From Fragilaria crotonensis (lineage: Eukaryota > Bacillariophyta > Fragilariophyceae > Fragilariales > Fragilariaceae), in assembly GCA_022925895.1 (NCBI GenBank), contig JAKSYS010000101.1, positions 58,042-122,041 on the forward strand: 64,000 nt of DNA, in the 5' to 3' direction. Shown piece after piece: positions 22,492-32,231 of this stretch. The notes beneath the pieces are model-generated. The model searched no databases. It was not told the DNA's origin and saw only the letters and a list, made by a program, of their open reading frames with translations. Each line of letters opens with the position of its first letter. Position 1 is the stretch's first letter. A program made the position numbers and the translations under genes.

Positions 22492-23807
22492 GTTGGTCCT
22501 CCTAGTACTGTACTGTACATGGAATGGTACTGTATGCGAATCATTTGATATAGCCCTGTTTACGGTAACGCGGTAATGAGTGTCAACAGTGCACTACGGT
22601 GTTCATACATGAACTTGGTGTGTCGCATAGTCGTAGTTGGGAGACGGGAGTGTATGACATATGAAATACCATACTGTGTAAATCTTATGCGTACTTACGC
22701 TACTGTACTACCTGGTAGTACCGGGTACCGGGTAGGCCCCTTCCTCGTACTCTATCATATGTTGGTTGTACAAGTACCTGGAGGTTCCGGAATTCCTGCT
22801 ACATACATGCAAGTGTATCGTACTCCGTATGACAGGATTGGTAGAATTTGTCAGTGCATATTGAAAATGTCTCAACCACGAAATTCTGTAATTCACGATC
22901 AGATCTCATGTCAAAACGTGACGCACCTCAGAGACTTCTATGTATAAATCCTGAATGACTATGTATAATATGTTTGTCTATTTAACTATTTGTGTCATAC
23001 CAATATCACCTTCACCTTCCTACACACGAGCTTGTTCTACAATAAGGTAAATTCATTTTGTCCTCGTTGGCAGACTATCGTTCGGACAAATTGTTTTCAA
23101 ACAAGAGTTACAGATAGGAATCTTGCGTTAAGTAAAGTTGAGAAAGAATGAGAAAGTTTAAGAAAATATGAGCAACTTCTTTTTTCTCACGTCCGATTGA
23201 GAAAGTTTGAGATTATTTAAGAAAATTTAAGAAGGCACGATTTTATTACCAGGTTCACGTAGATTATTTGAGATTTTATAAGCAACTCAAATCTTCTTAA
23301 AGTTTCTTAAGAAAGTTTGAGAAAACTTAAGAAAATTTAAGAAACAGCTCGAAAATATATGTATCTTGACAATTCCTAATCATAAAATTCCATTCGAATG
23401 CGACGGAGTATCTCGAGTAATTCCATAAGAATCAAACGTGAAGAATTCATTCATCGGATTGTCATACCAGTCGATACCAGTGCATTTTTACACGCCTTCT
23501 TTCATTTTTTTCGAGCGAATTTGTCCTACGTACATTTCTACTATTCCATGCTTACGACGAATTTAGATAGGTGTACCATATTGAATAAAAGAATTAGTTT
23601 GTACTCCAGTATGTCAAATGCGAAATTCCGTTGGAAATCACTAAACTCGTCGTAACCGTTTTCACTTGTTTTCATGTCGGTCGACATAATAAGAGTCGAA
23701 AAGAAGATATTCCGGAACCTCCTGGTACTTGTACTCTCCCGTGAGCATACTCGTAGCTATTACGTAGCTCTCTCTAGTATTACAAAATTAAGTCCTACGA
23801 CTTCGAA

Positions 23808-23844
23808 AGATCTACTCGGACACTCGGACTAACCGAGTAGATCT
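23808..23844. repeat. Perfect 12-bp inverted repeat (hairpin)
   Basis: AGATCTACTCGG and its exact complement CCGAGTAGATCT are separated by 13 bases. It lies within what seems to be the untranslated side of a retroelement fragment. Confidence 0.75.
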
Positions 23845-23945
23845 CGTTGTTTTCTCTAGTATTCACGACAACACAGTAGGTCGTAAACCAAGTGTCTTAA
23901 TGTCGTAAACGCTCAAAGTAAATTGGAAACAAAGATCAAAGTCAA

Positions 23946-24127
23946 TCAAACCTTGACTCTATTAACTGGATTGTTTTGAGAGAATGATCTCATCAAAACA
24001 TTCATACTCTTGGTACGTTTGTCATTACCGGTTGTTCCTTTACTTAAACTCACCGGTATGTTCTTCTCATTACCTGCAGCCGCTGGTTTACGTACCACAT
24101 CGGCCCACGTTAGTTTTGCCACATCTA
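23946..24127 (-). pseudogene. Retroelement coding fragment (WADVV block)
   Basis: The minus strand reads a short open segment with TWADVVRKPAA, a Lys/Ser-rich linker and SFSQNNPVN before a stop at 23946. It matches the block at about 830-1000 in order and wording, and the DNA around SFSQNN is clearly alike (GAATGATC, ACAATCCAG). It is a relic of the same element type as at the left edge. Confidence 0.6.
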
Positions 24128-24978
24128 TGAGTGGATACAGTAGTACCTAGCACTGTAACCACTTCCTAGATCACTATCGTACCATCGTACCATAGTGGTG
24201 TAGGGGGCCTGACAGGTTATTGAGCCCACTCTTCTTGCTATTCATCATCGATACGATTGTGTTAGCATCGCAGAGAGCAACGAGACTGCCTCCAGCGGAA
24301 AGGATTGTCAGACTCATCCAAATAACGACCATTGCGCATCAGTGCATTGACACGGAATATTCATAGATCCTGATTGTGTAGGGTCTACATAGGAACTGGT
24401 CCTGACATCCTTTCCCTTATAATCGTTACCAGGGACCGTATTGACTACACCAGTAACAGTGCATCCATGGTCTCCAGATCGTCTTTCTCCAACAGATCTA
24501 CGTCTGATGTGTTCGAGGATCGTAGATCGTACCCACTACCCACTATTCTGTATGACAGTTTTCCACGTTCTTGTCCAAAAGACCGAAGTCGATGTGCTTG
24601 TAATTTGCACCGGAATGTCGCATTCAGAACCACATAACGTCAAAATCTGAATGAGCTGCTGTATGCTTAGGATGCGTACCTGGTACTCATATAGATGAGA
24701 GATGAGTATGCATATGATGATTCTTGTGAGTAAGGTTTGCTCATTGAAAGGTCGAAGTACCATGTCAACTGTACAGGATGTCATAATTAAAAATAAAATC
24801 GTGATTGCCTGGTATTGCCCCTCGATTGCACCAACGGGTTAGTCCACTTTAAATGAACAAGCTGTCCAAAAAATCTTCAAGAGTGGTGGTTTTGCCGTTG
24901 CCATTCGAAAACGTTGAGGTGAAGTCCACATGAACGACATATTCACGCAGCATGCTTGACACAACCCTGTCATAAGAG

Positions 24979-25962
24979 TTGCCCAAGAGTCTTTGGATCA
25001 ACCGCACATTCACTCTTAATGCTTCAACCCCACTTGACGTCATGATTGGCCCTCGCGTTGCCTTCATGAGGCGGGCTGTCGCATGCCTGTTAGCATCGAC
25101 TGCCCTGTTGTGGGCAGCATTGGTCGATATGCGAGGTGGTCAATCTGCTGCAGGTGGCACGATACGTGCCCTCTCATCCATCCTTCCTGTCCGTCCCACT
25201 ATCTATACGTTCACAGAGCGTACACCCCAAGATGACGACCCCCAATTCAAGCTCTGGAAAGCAGCTTGGCAAGCTGCTGGCTTTGACTCACGGCGTCTGA
25301 CGTTAGTCGATGCTGAAGGACACGCGGAGTTTGAACGGTTTTCAAAGGCGATAGGTGAAACCTTGCCGCATGGGCACCTGGACAAGGAGATGAAATACTT
25401 TCGATACTTAGCCATGAATACCGTCGGTGGAGGTATCTTGGCGGATATGGATGTCTTTCCCTTGTGGCCTTATTCTCACATGAATCTGCCGAACAATGAA
25501 ATTCATGGACGATTTTTTGTTCGTTGCGGTTCATCCCAGCAGGCATTGGGATGTCTATTGAGTGGTTCTGCGGACGAATGGGATCGCATGGCTCACGAGC
25601 TGTTACACTATGTGCAACGACAACATGGGAAGCTGCGCAACCCGACATCACCCGTTTTGCTCGACAGTGCGCTCTCCATGTGGAGTGACGATGATGCTCT
25701 TCAAGAGATTGCTTCGTTCGCGAATCCAGCAGGTCGCCCTCTCGCGAAGCGAGAATCGCAAGTATTGTCGTTGATCCAAGCACGTGATGTGCTTCCATCT
25801 ACGGATCATATTCCGATACAGAATTGCCACGAAAGTGCAGAGCGCTTAGCAGTCAAGTTGAACGAATCCGTGGATTTTGCTCGACTATGGATGCAACAGT
25901 GGAACAAGGACTGCGTGAACAAAGTGTTGCGGGCGGACATGTCATCGTCGATGGTATCGTAG
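24979..25962 (+). CDS. GT32-like glycosyltransferase (DXD sugar-binding family), type II membrane protein
   Basis: A 327-codon ORF. A hydrophobic segment (AVACLLASTALLWAALV) near residues 33-50 suggests a Golgi signal anchor. If so, the start may be the Met at 25066 rather than 24979. The catalytic region has FRYLAMNTVGGGILADMDVF, the DXD signature of the glycosyltransferase sugar-binding family (GT32-like), where the two Asp bind the metal and nucleotide sugar. YTFTERTPQDDDPQFKLWKAAW is the first strand-helix of the fold. Length suits the family. The acceptor cannot be told. It converges on the transporter gene downstream. Confidence 0.75.
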   Translation: MPKSLWINRTFTLNASTPLDVMIGPRVAFMRRAVACLLASTALLWAALVDMRGGQSAAGGTIRALSSILPVRPTIYTFTERTPQDDDPQFKLWKAAWQAAGFDSRRLTLVDAEGHAEFERFSKAIGETLPHGHLDKEMKYFRYLAMNTVGGGILADMDVFPLWPYSHMNLPNNEIHGRFFVRCGSSQQALGCLLSGSADEWDRMAHELLHYVQRQHGKLRNPTSPVLLDSALSMWSDDDALQEIASFANPAGRPLAKRESQVLSLIQARDVLPSTDHIPIQNCHESAERLAVKLNESVDFARLWMQQWNKDCVNKVLRADMSSSMVS

Positions 25963-26142
25963 TGCATCTACCTTGCAGCAACACAGTAACGTGGAGTGAG
26001 CCGATGGGACCGGTTAAAAATACCCTAGGAAATGCTTAATTGGTGCTGTGGAGCGGCAGTGTGGAGCCCAAGCATCGGCAATCAATTGCCTGTGGAGCTT
26101 GACTTTAGAATGAATCCAAAGCTCGCCAGCTCAAGGGCATCA

Positions 26143-27495
26143 CTATGACATTAATACCCAACTTAGGACGACGGACAGTATCAACCCAAGGATGACAGAC
26201 AAGCTGAAACACACATTGATCAAATTTGCTTGCTTCATACTGTTTCGCTCCCGCTCATGATCGCTGAGTAACGCGGGAGCAAGCTGGTAGGACAGTGTGA
26301 CGAGGTATCCCGACGAAAAGGAGAATGCAAACACACCCAGCATCGCCCCGACATCATTCTGCGGGATCAAATTCGTGGATGTGTAGAGTAAGAAGAGAGG
26401 CACGAATCCAAGTCGCAATACAGTCATGACAATCAGTGTCACAATAGACGTGGGTGCTAAATAGAGCGTCGCTGGGCGGCCAACGAGATCGGCCAAGAGA
26501 CGAGTGTAAAAGAGAATCTGGGGGAAGGCGGTGTTTGTCGAGTCTTGACTCTTGACTCGATTGAACAATGACGCAACCGACATGGATGATCCAATAGTAA
26601 TCACTATTGCAAAGCACACCGGCCAAGATAAGCGCCAGAGACGCGAGAACGACAGCTCAAGTGTCTCTTCGCGTCCGACTGTTTGGATTCGATTGTTGTC
26701 GTCCGGGTCGTCCGTGGATGAAAGGAGAGGTTCCTCAATTTCGGGAGAGAGAATCAGCGAGTCCCGGCGTTGCATGCTTCGAACTACACCCTGGCTGCAG
26801 CAGAACAGTGCTTGAAAGCAGCAGCAGCAAAGAACCAGAAGGGCAGCGATGGAGTAGTAGAAGAGGTGCAGGCCATCCTTGCTAGAGCAGCGTCCAAATC
26901 CAGACGTCAAAGATACAGCCAGTACAAGCAACCCTGACGCCTGCATACCAGCTGTGACGGCTGCTGAAGATCGACCACAGCGTGGGTACACAAAAGTCGC
27001 CATCTGCTTCAAAGTTCCGTGTAACACCGCAGACGACAAACCAAGGAAAATCGATGTTATGGAGAGGTAGAGCAAGGACTGACTGGCCCAAGGCAAAAGG
27101 AGCACGCAAATGAGAGCAACCGAGAAACCGACTGTACCTCGAAATGAAAACGATCGCAGACTTCTAAAACGCCGATCAAATTGAGCATCCCAAATGGCTT
27201 GGGCAAGTGTGATTGGCAGCAACGGTGTGAAAACAGCAAAGTTAAGAAACAAGAATGAGTTCACTCCCAGAGTCTCTGAATAGTATACAAGGTTGGAAAG
27301 GACCGCTGTCCAGCCAATAGTGCAGCCAGCTGCAGAGAAGAAGAAAAGCACAGATTCCTTGAAGGGTGCTGATTCCGATTGTACAATCGAACTACCGGTA
27401 GAAGGGTGTTCGTTTGCAGAGCCAATCAAATCAAGTTGCTCATCAACATGCGGGGAAGCTTGCTCGGTTCGGACATGATCTGTACCCTCAACCAT
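26143..27495 (-). CDS. Equilibrative nucleoside transporter (ENT/SLC29)-like membrane protein
   Basis: A 450-codon ORF with about 11 predicted membrane helices and an acidic cytoplasmic loop (residues 235-280) between helices 6 and 7, as in ENT proteins. The ENT-type helix 8 region LLADLVGRPATLYL and the LRLGFVPLFLLYTSTN motif are present. So is the FSSGYLVTLSYQLAP segment of helix 10. ENTs carry nucleosides or nucleobases across membranes. A general MFS assignment is the alternative. The frame is uninterrupted. Confidence 0.7.
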   Translation of the reverse strand: MVEGTDHVRTEQASPHVDEQLDLIGSANEHPSTGSSIVQSESAPFKESVLFFFSAAGCTIGWTAVLSNLVYYSETLGVNSFLFLNFAVFTPLLPITLAQAIWDAQFDRRFRSLRSFSFRGTVGFSVALICVLLLPWASQSLLYLSITSIFLGLSSAVLHGTLKQMATFVYPRCGRSSAAVTAGMQASGLLVLAVSLTSGFGRCSSKDGLHLFYYSIAALLVLCCCCFQALFCCSQGVVRSMQRRDSLILSPEIEEPLLSSTDDPDDNNRIQTVGREETLELSFSRLWRLSWPVCFAIVITIGSSMSVASLFNRVKSQDSTNTAFPQILFYTRLLADLVGRPATLYLAPTSIVTLIVMTVLRLGFVPLFLLYTSTNLIPQNDVGAMLGVFAFSFSSGYLVTLSYQLAPALLSDHERERNSMKQANLINVCFSLSVILGLILSVVLSWVLMS

Positions 27496-28089
27496 GACGA
27501 CTTCAGTCCAGTAATGCGTGTTTAACGTCGAGTGCTCGTTTGGGCTTTCGATGGCAGAGAGGTCGGCAAGGCGTGCATTGTTCAGTCAGTCACATTGGTC
27601 ACTGTCGCAAAGAAACGAAACCACTCCTACAGAGTACTGGAGTACCAAGTACTAGAGCGCTATCGTACAGTCGCTGTTTCGGTAGGACACGAGTCAAAAT
27701 CACAAGGGTCAGAAGTCAAAACCGAGTTCAACATATATATTATATATATACTCGTAGAACTAAATAAAATATCTTATATCAACGCCCAAAAGCACAGTCG
27801 TCATGGTTGATTCTTCACTTTGATGCCCCCAACAACATCCACTATCGCTTACAACGAGAAAATCCTCCCACCCCACCAACAACTGCACTAACAAGCGCTT
27901 ATGTTCATTTGCATACCAAGCCGAACATCCGAGCCAACAACTCGGGAAGCTGTTGCACGGAGGATATTTGCACATGCAACATAAGAACTCCAAGTAAACA
28001 CTTTGTGACGGCAAAAAATGACACAGTCATGGAGATACTTGCAAAGTGTGCTGGCGCGTTTATGAATCCAAATTCAGTCCACGAACTCA
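27496..28089. other. Intergenic, no supported gene
   Basis: A 126-codon plus-strand frame starts at 27807 but its N-terminal half has no family features. There is a TATATATTATATATATA run near 27730. Confidence 0.4.
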
Positions 28090-29032
28090 TCAACTGGATA
28101 TATCATCCTCAACGACTACAACAACAACATCTCTTGCAAGGATGGATAGACAACATCGATTGCAACAACATTTGTAGCAGCCGCTAAATCTTGGCGCCTC
28201 TACCCAACACTTGTGGTTTTGCCCCTCGACACTTGGCATGGCATTCCTAGTCCGGAGCTCTTCAGTTTTCAATTTTTACGGACTAGACTACCAACACGGT
28301 GGGGGTGTGTAGGAATTTCCAGAAGCTGGAAAGGGATTGAGAGTAATTGCCTCCCAAATGTTGTTACAATTTGTGGTACTGTCGTAACACCTGGTTCACA
28401 TTCCTTTCTGGAAACGCATTAACTGGGATTCCGCTGTTGACATGAGTGTGCTGTACAAGTATCGAAGAACCGTCGCTACGGTTCCTTTTGTTCGGGATCC
28501 ACAGACTTGCATTTTGGGCCACAACGCGGATCAATTGAAACTGGATTTGGGTCATACATTGAAGCGAATGGATGTCCGGGCTTCTCCGTTGCCCCTGGAC
28601 TTCCAGGGCAAATCAACAGTCGTCAAGGCGCCAGCCCTTGACCGATTGCGCGAATTTCTTGGCAAACTCACGAATTGCGCATCAGGTGCTCTTTCATTCC
28701 TTCTCCCCCAACAACAGTTATCAAGAATTGTTGAAGCTCATGATGCAAGACCATGTTCGCTACAACGACATCATCTTCAGTGCGGCAGCTCGTATGCTGG
28801 ACTGGCTGCGATGTCACAGTGGTGGAGGATTTCTACGATGCGATCCATACTTGGGCACCTTCATCGAAGATGAGCATACATGGATGTAAACAAAATCCTG
28901 CATGGATTATTTACATTACTGCCAAGCACATTTCGACTGGCGCTTCTCTGTACACTTGCAACGAACCATGGAGACCCGTCGTGGTTTGATCCACTCCTTG
29001 CAAAGTGTCGTCTCCGCGTTGATTTTGACTAA
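28090..29032 (+). pseudogene. GDP-fucose protein O-fucosyltransferase-like relic
   Basis: Pieces in several frames follow the order of the O-fucosyltransferase family. First is PTLVVLPLDTW (about 28200). Next is MMQDHVRYNDIIFSAAARML (about 28740), matching the usual helix before the HxR segment. Last is LATNHGDPSWFDPLLAKCRL near the end (about 28955-29032), matching the family's YIATDE..FFDPL segment. The expected HIRRGD motif is not readable: that place reads FYDAIHTWAP in another frame. At least three frame changes and several gaps make a dead copy likely, although missed introns and indel errors may contribute. Confidence 0.45.
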
Positions 29033-29533
29033 GAGCTGGGATTAATTACGCCTTGGCATCTGGAAAGTGGTGGAACAATTGATCTGTGCTCGATCACAAA
29101 CATTTGCGGGGACCAAGCGAACCGGCAGACCACAACGATACTGCGCACGTTCAGGCGTGAAGGAACTCAACCCTGAGAGCGCCCTGAAAAACGGAAACGG
29201 TTAGAACGAAAAAACAACACAACAACTGCGGAGGAGGCATCACAACAGGGCTGCCGATCTCAAAGATTAAAACCTCCATCGTCGGCTAAAACGTCAAGAG
29301 TATAAGATTTATCGTCATGGCCCATCCAGAGGCATTGTCAAACATCAGAACCACAGAGAAGGTAACCCCACACAGTCTAACAAGACCGTCGGAAATAAAT
29401 GAAAAGTTTAATTGTTCTTTCCTCACATGTTTGACTGCTTGCTCCGGAAAACAAAATTGAAAAATCATCGATCGACACATACCTTGGATTAACAAAGATT
29501 CCGGGATTCATATGGGGAGATACTCCAAGAGAG
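29033..29533. other. Intergenic, no gene seen
   Basis: Only short unsupported frames. It separates the O-fucosyltransferase relic from the 3' end of RRP41. Confidence 0.4.
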
Positions 29534-30423
29534 TCACGACGTCGAGACTGCCGCAAACGCATTTTCGATTGTCGATACCTGTCCCGAACGCGACATTAAG
29601 AGCGAGGCCGCATGTTCTCGAATGGCAGCCTGTAGCTGCTGTGCCACAGCACGGCATCCCTCCATGGCGGCCTCGAGCACGTTTTCGAGTTCCTCCACTC
29701 CCGAAAGTCTCGCTTCGCATTGCGCCAAGACCACCGTCCCCCTCTGAGGTAGCATCGCGCAGGGCAAATGGACTGCGGGTTGGCCCCCGGAGGAGGATTC
29801 TTCACGCTTGTTGAGGTCCACGAGTGTTACTCCACCGCTGCCGATACCTGCCGAGCATGCGCATACCATGTCCTTGATGGGAATTCCGGCATTCATCAAG
29901 GCCAAAGTAGTGGCATTGATGGCTGCGGAAAGGCGACCTCCGTCATCTGCCAAGACCCATACGGTGATTTCAATCTTGGATTTGGGGTACAAGTGAAGTA
30001 GAATGGCGGCCTCCATTGCTCGTTTCAGTTGGTGAGATTGTTCCACGAGACGTCGATCCGTTGTCGGGTTGAAGACACGTCGATCTGCGGAAGGTGCAAA
30101 GGGGGCAACCTTGACTGTCACATCCAAAATAGCTCTGTGTTGTTTCCGACAGCAACAATATGTAAAGTGTCAGAAAGCATTTCCGCGGCAAGCAACGTTG
30201 CCAGTCTCCAACCTAAAACGTACCGATCCGGAACCTCCTCCGACCTTCGGGTACATTCAATCGGACCTCGTACGGTCGCCAAGACTGTCGTCAGTCCCAT
30301 CTCTACCGATGCTCCATGTTCCGTTATTTGGGTTCGCATGCGACGAATCTCATGGGGTTTCCGACCATCGTTTCGTAGATTGGATAAGGCCAGTAAGTCA
30401 GTTCGACGAAGAGTAGAACCCAT
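29534..30423 (-). CDS. RRP41: Exosome complex RNase PH-like subunit RRP41/EXOSC4, one intron
   Basis: Spliced length is about 267 residues, normal for RRP41. Visible are NDGRKPHEIRRM at the N-terminus, EMGLTTVLATVRGP, EAAILLHLYPKSKIEI, ALMNAGIPIKDMVCACSAGI and LPQRGTVVLAQCEARL, all in RNase PH-fold order. In eukaryotes this ring subunit is normally catalytically inactive. It forms part of the channel that feeds RNA to RRP44/RRP6. The intron is 30135-30223 (GTACGT..ACACAG), which joins EEVPD to RAILDVTVKVAPF. The gene is head-to-head with rsmH. Confidence 0.9.
30135..30223 (-). other. Intron in RRP41
   Basis: 89 bp with a GTACGT donor and ACACAG acceptor on the minus strand. The phase restores an Arg codon. 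Confidence 0.85.
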
Positions 30424-30887
30424 CTGGTTTCTCCCCTGCTAACAACTCTCTCTTACTATGCCGATGTGGTATGATGTGGAGAGACGACGCCAACCGAGGA
30501 ATTTGAAAGATACTTGTTGGTTGTTGCCCACAAACATGATCGCAAGCATGATTTGCCTGTACATGTACCTCATTGGTGGTTGGCAGTGAAGGGTACGTCG
30601 GGATACCGGGTCTCGTAGAGGATCTGCAATAGATACATAGTACTCAGTACATGTATAAATCTTGTTCTTGTACATTGTCCGGGATTTCTTCGTGACAGTA
30701 GAGTGTAGACTTTTGTAGACACTAGACATTACACGAACGCTCATATCCTATTTTTCATTTTTTTGATGTTTACCGCCTGTCCCCCTTTCCAGTGGAGACA
30801 AGCTCCGACAATCAACATACTTTGACGAAAACCACCGACATCACAGTGTTTCTCAACACAATAGAGGACGACACAACTTGATCTACT
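30424..30887. promoter_or_regulatory. Shared promoter region between RRP41 and rsmH
   Basis: 464 bp between divergent starts, both for RNA-related genes. It is AT-rich and holds GTAC palindromes, but no defined element is recognised. Confidence 0.35.
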
Positions 30888-32213
30888 TTGTGGTCTATTC
30901 GAATTGTGTGCAATCGTCGAATGCTACGACGAGCAAGTCGACTTGTGGTATCGCGACAGGTACCCTCGATCATGAGATTTGTTTCACCACTATCAGCGAC
31001 TGCACTGTTGACGACGACACCTTACTTTCCAACAATTACTGGCTTCCAGCATACCACACGCCCTGACACTCTGACAAATTCGAAGAGACGCTACCAAACA
31101 ACACCTTTCCTATTGAACGCTTCCAAAAAGCAACGGAGTACGCAAGAGAGTGATGAAGATGATTATTTTGACTTTGTTGGAGAATATGCCACCGACTATC
31201 ATGCTCCAGTCATGTTAACGGAGTGCATCGACGCTCTGTTAAGTTGTCCACGACCTGACTCTAGAATATTTGTCGACGGCACGTTGGGAGGTGGTGGCCA
31301 TTCCTCAGCCCTCCTGCAGCGACTTTCGCCGGGTGATGTCCTCTTTGGGTGTGATGTTGACCCTGAAGCCCTAGTGACGGCATCGCAGCGGTTGAAAGAG
31401 TACATGAATCACGATGGACTCGAGAAGCCGCTATTCGTTGCTGTCGAATCCAATTTTTGCAATCTCGCGACGAAACTGCCGACTATTTTACATCCCGTCA
31501 CAAACGAACCAATACTGTCGGATGGCGTCGACGGTATCTTGCTCGATCTCGGAGTGTCGTCGCACCAAATTGATACGGCGGAACGGGGATTTGCCTTCCT
31601 CAAGGACGGGCCGTTGGATATGCGCATGGGTGCCAACTCGACAGGAGGATTCACAGCAGCTGATATCTTGAACGAGTTTAGTGAGGATGAAATCAGACGA
31701 ATATTGAAACGATACGGTGATGAACCGAGGGCCAAGGCCATTGCGGCATCGATTGTGAATCATAGACCCTTAGCTACAACCAAGGACTTAGTCCAAGCCG
31801 TCGCAGCTGTCGTGCCCGAGTTTGCAAGAAGAGGGCGTCGTATGGGACGATCTTCCACTTTGGCTCGTGTTTTTCAATCGATGCGCATTGTCGTTAATCG
31901 TGAAGACCAAGTTTTGGAACAAGCGTTGATGGAGATGTGCCCGGCATTAGTCCGAGAAAGGGGACGCTTGGTAGTGCTAAGCTATCACTCCATGGAAGAT
32001 CGGGCGACGAAACGAGTCATCCGGGATGGGACCACCGGCGTGCGACCAACTGACGAACGAGATTTATATGGAAACTATATTGGAAGGCCTAGACCATGGA
32101 AAAGTCTCGGTAAATCACAAAAAGCAACCGACCAAGAAGTCGCATGCAACACTAGGGCAAGGAGTGCGACTTTGAGGGTGGCGGAGCGAGTTGCTGATGC
32201 CCATAACAAATAA
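30888..32213 (+). CDS. rsmH: 16S rRNA (cytosine-N4)-methyltransferase RsmH/MraW, organelle type
   Basis: A 441-codon ORF. After about 90 residues of Arg/Ser/Thr-rich leader, consistent with an organelle transit peptide, the RsmH domain begins at HAPVMLTECIDALL. It continues with the SAM motif VDGTLGGGGHSSALL, GCDVDPEAL, ILLDLGVSSHQID and GFAFLKDGPLDMRMG. YGDEPRAKAIA and LVVLSYHSMEDRATKR complete the family order. The enzyme methylates the N4 of the decoding-site cytosine in mitochondrial or plastid small-subunit rRNA. The start may be 30888 or 30921. The stop lies only 18 bp from that of the convergent gene. Confidence 0.9.
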   Translation: MWSIRIVCNRRMLRRASRLVVSRQVPSIMRFVSPLSATALLTTTPYFPTITGFQHTTRPDTLTNSKRRYQTTPFLLNASKKQRSTQESDEDDYFDFVGEYATDYHAPVMLTECIDALLSCPRPDSRIFVDGTLGGGGHSSALLQRLSPGDVLFGCDVDPEALVTASQRLKEYMNHDGLEKPLFVAVESNFCNLATKLPTILHPVTNEPILSDGVDGILLDLGVSSHQIDTAERGFAFLKDGPLDMRMGANSTGGFTAADILNEFSEDEIRRILKRYGDEPRAKAIAASIVNHRPLATTKDLVQAVAAVVPEFARRGRRMGRSSTLARVFQSMRIVVNREDQVLEQALMEMCPALVRERGRLVVLSYHSMEDRATKRVIRDGTTGVRPTDERDLYGNYIGRPRPWKSLGKSQKATDQEVACNTRARSATLRVAERVADAHNK

Positions 32214-32231
32214 GTAACAGCAATGCCCTCA

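Larger units (their letters stand above)
22492..24978. other. Long non-coding stretch with repeats
   Basis: Contains GTAC-rich DNA (22500-22760), a purine-biased stretch of GAGAAAGTTTAAGAAAA-like repeats (23135-23350), a strong hairpin (23808-23844) and a retroelement fragment (23946-24127). No gene is supported. Confidence 0.6.

Noticed and set aside
25247-25798. 183-codon minus-strand ORF
   Set aside because: Fully antisense to the conserved core of the glycosyltransferase gene.
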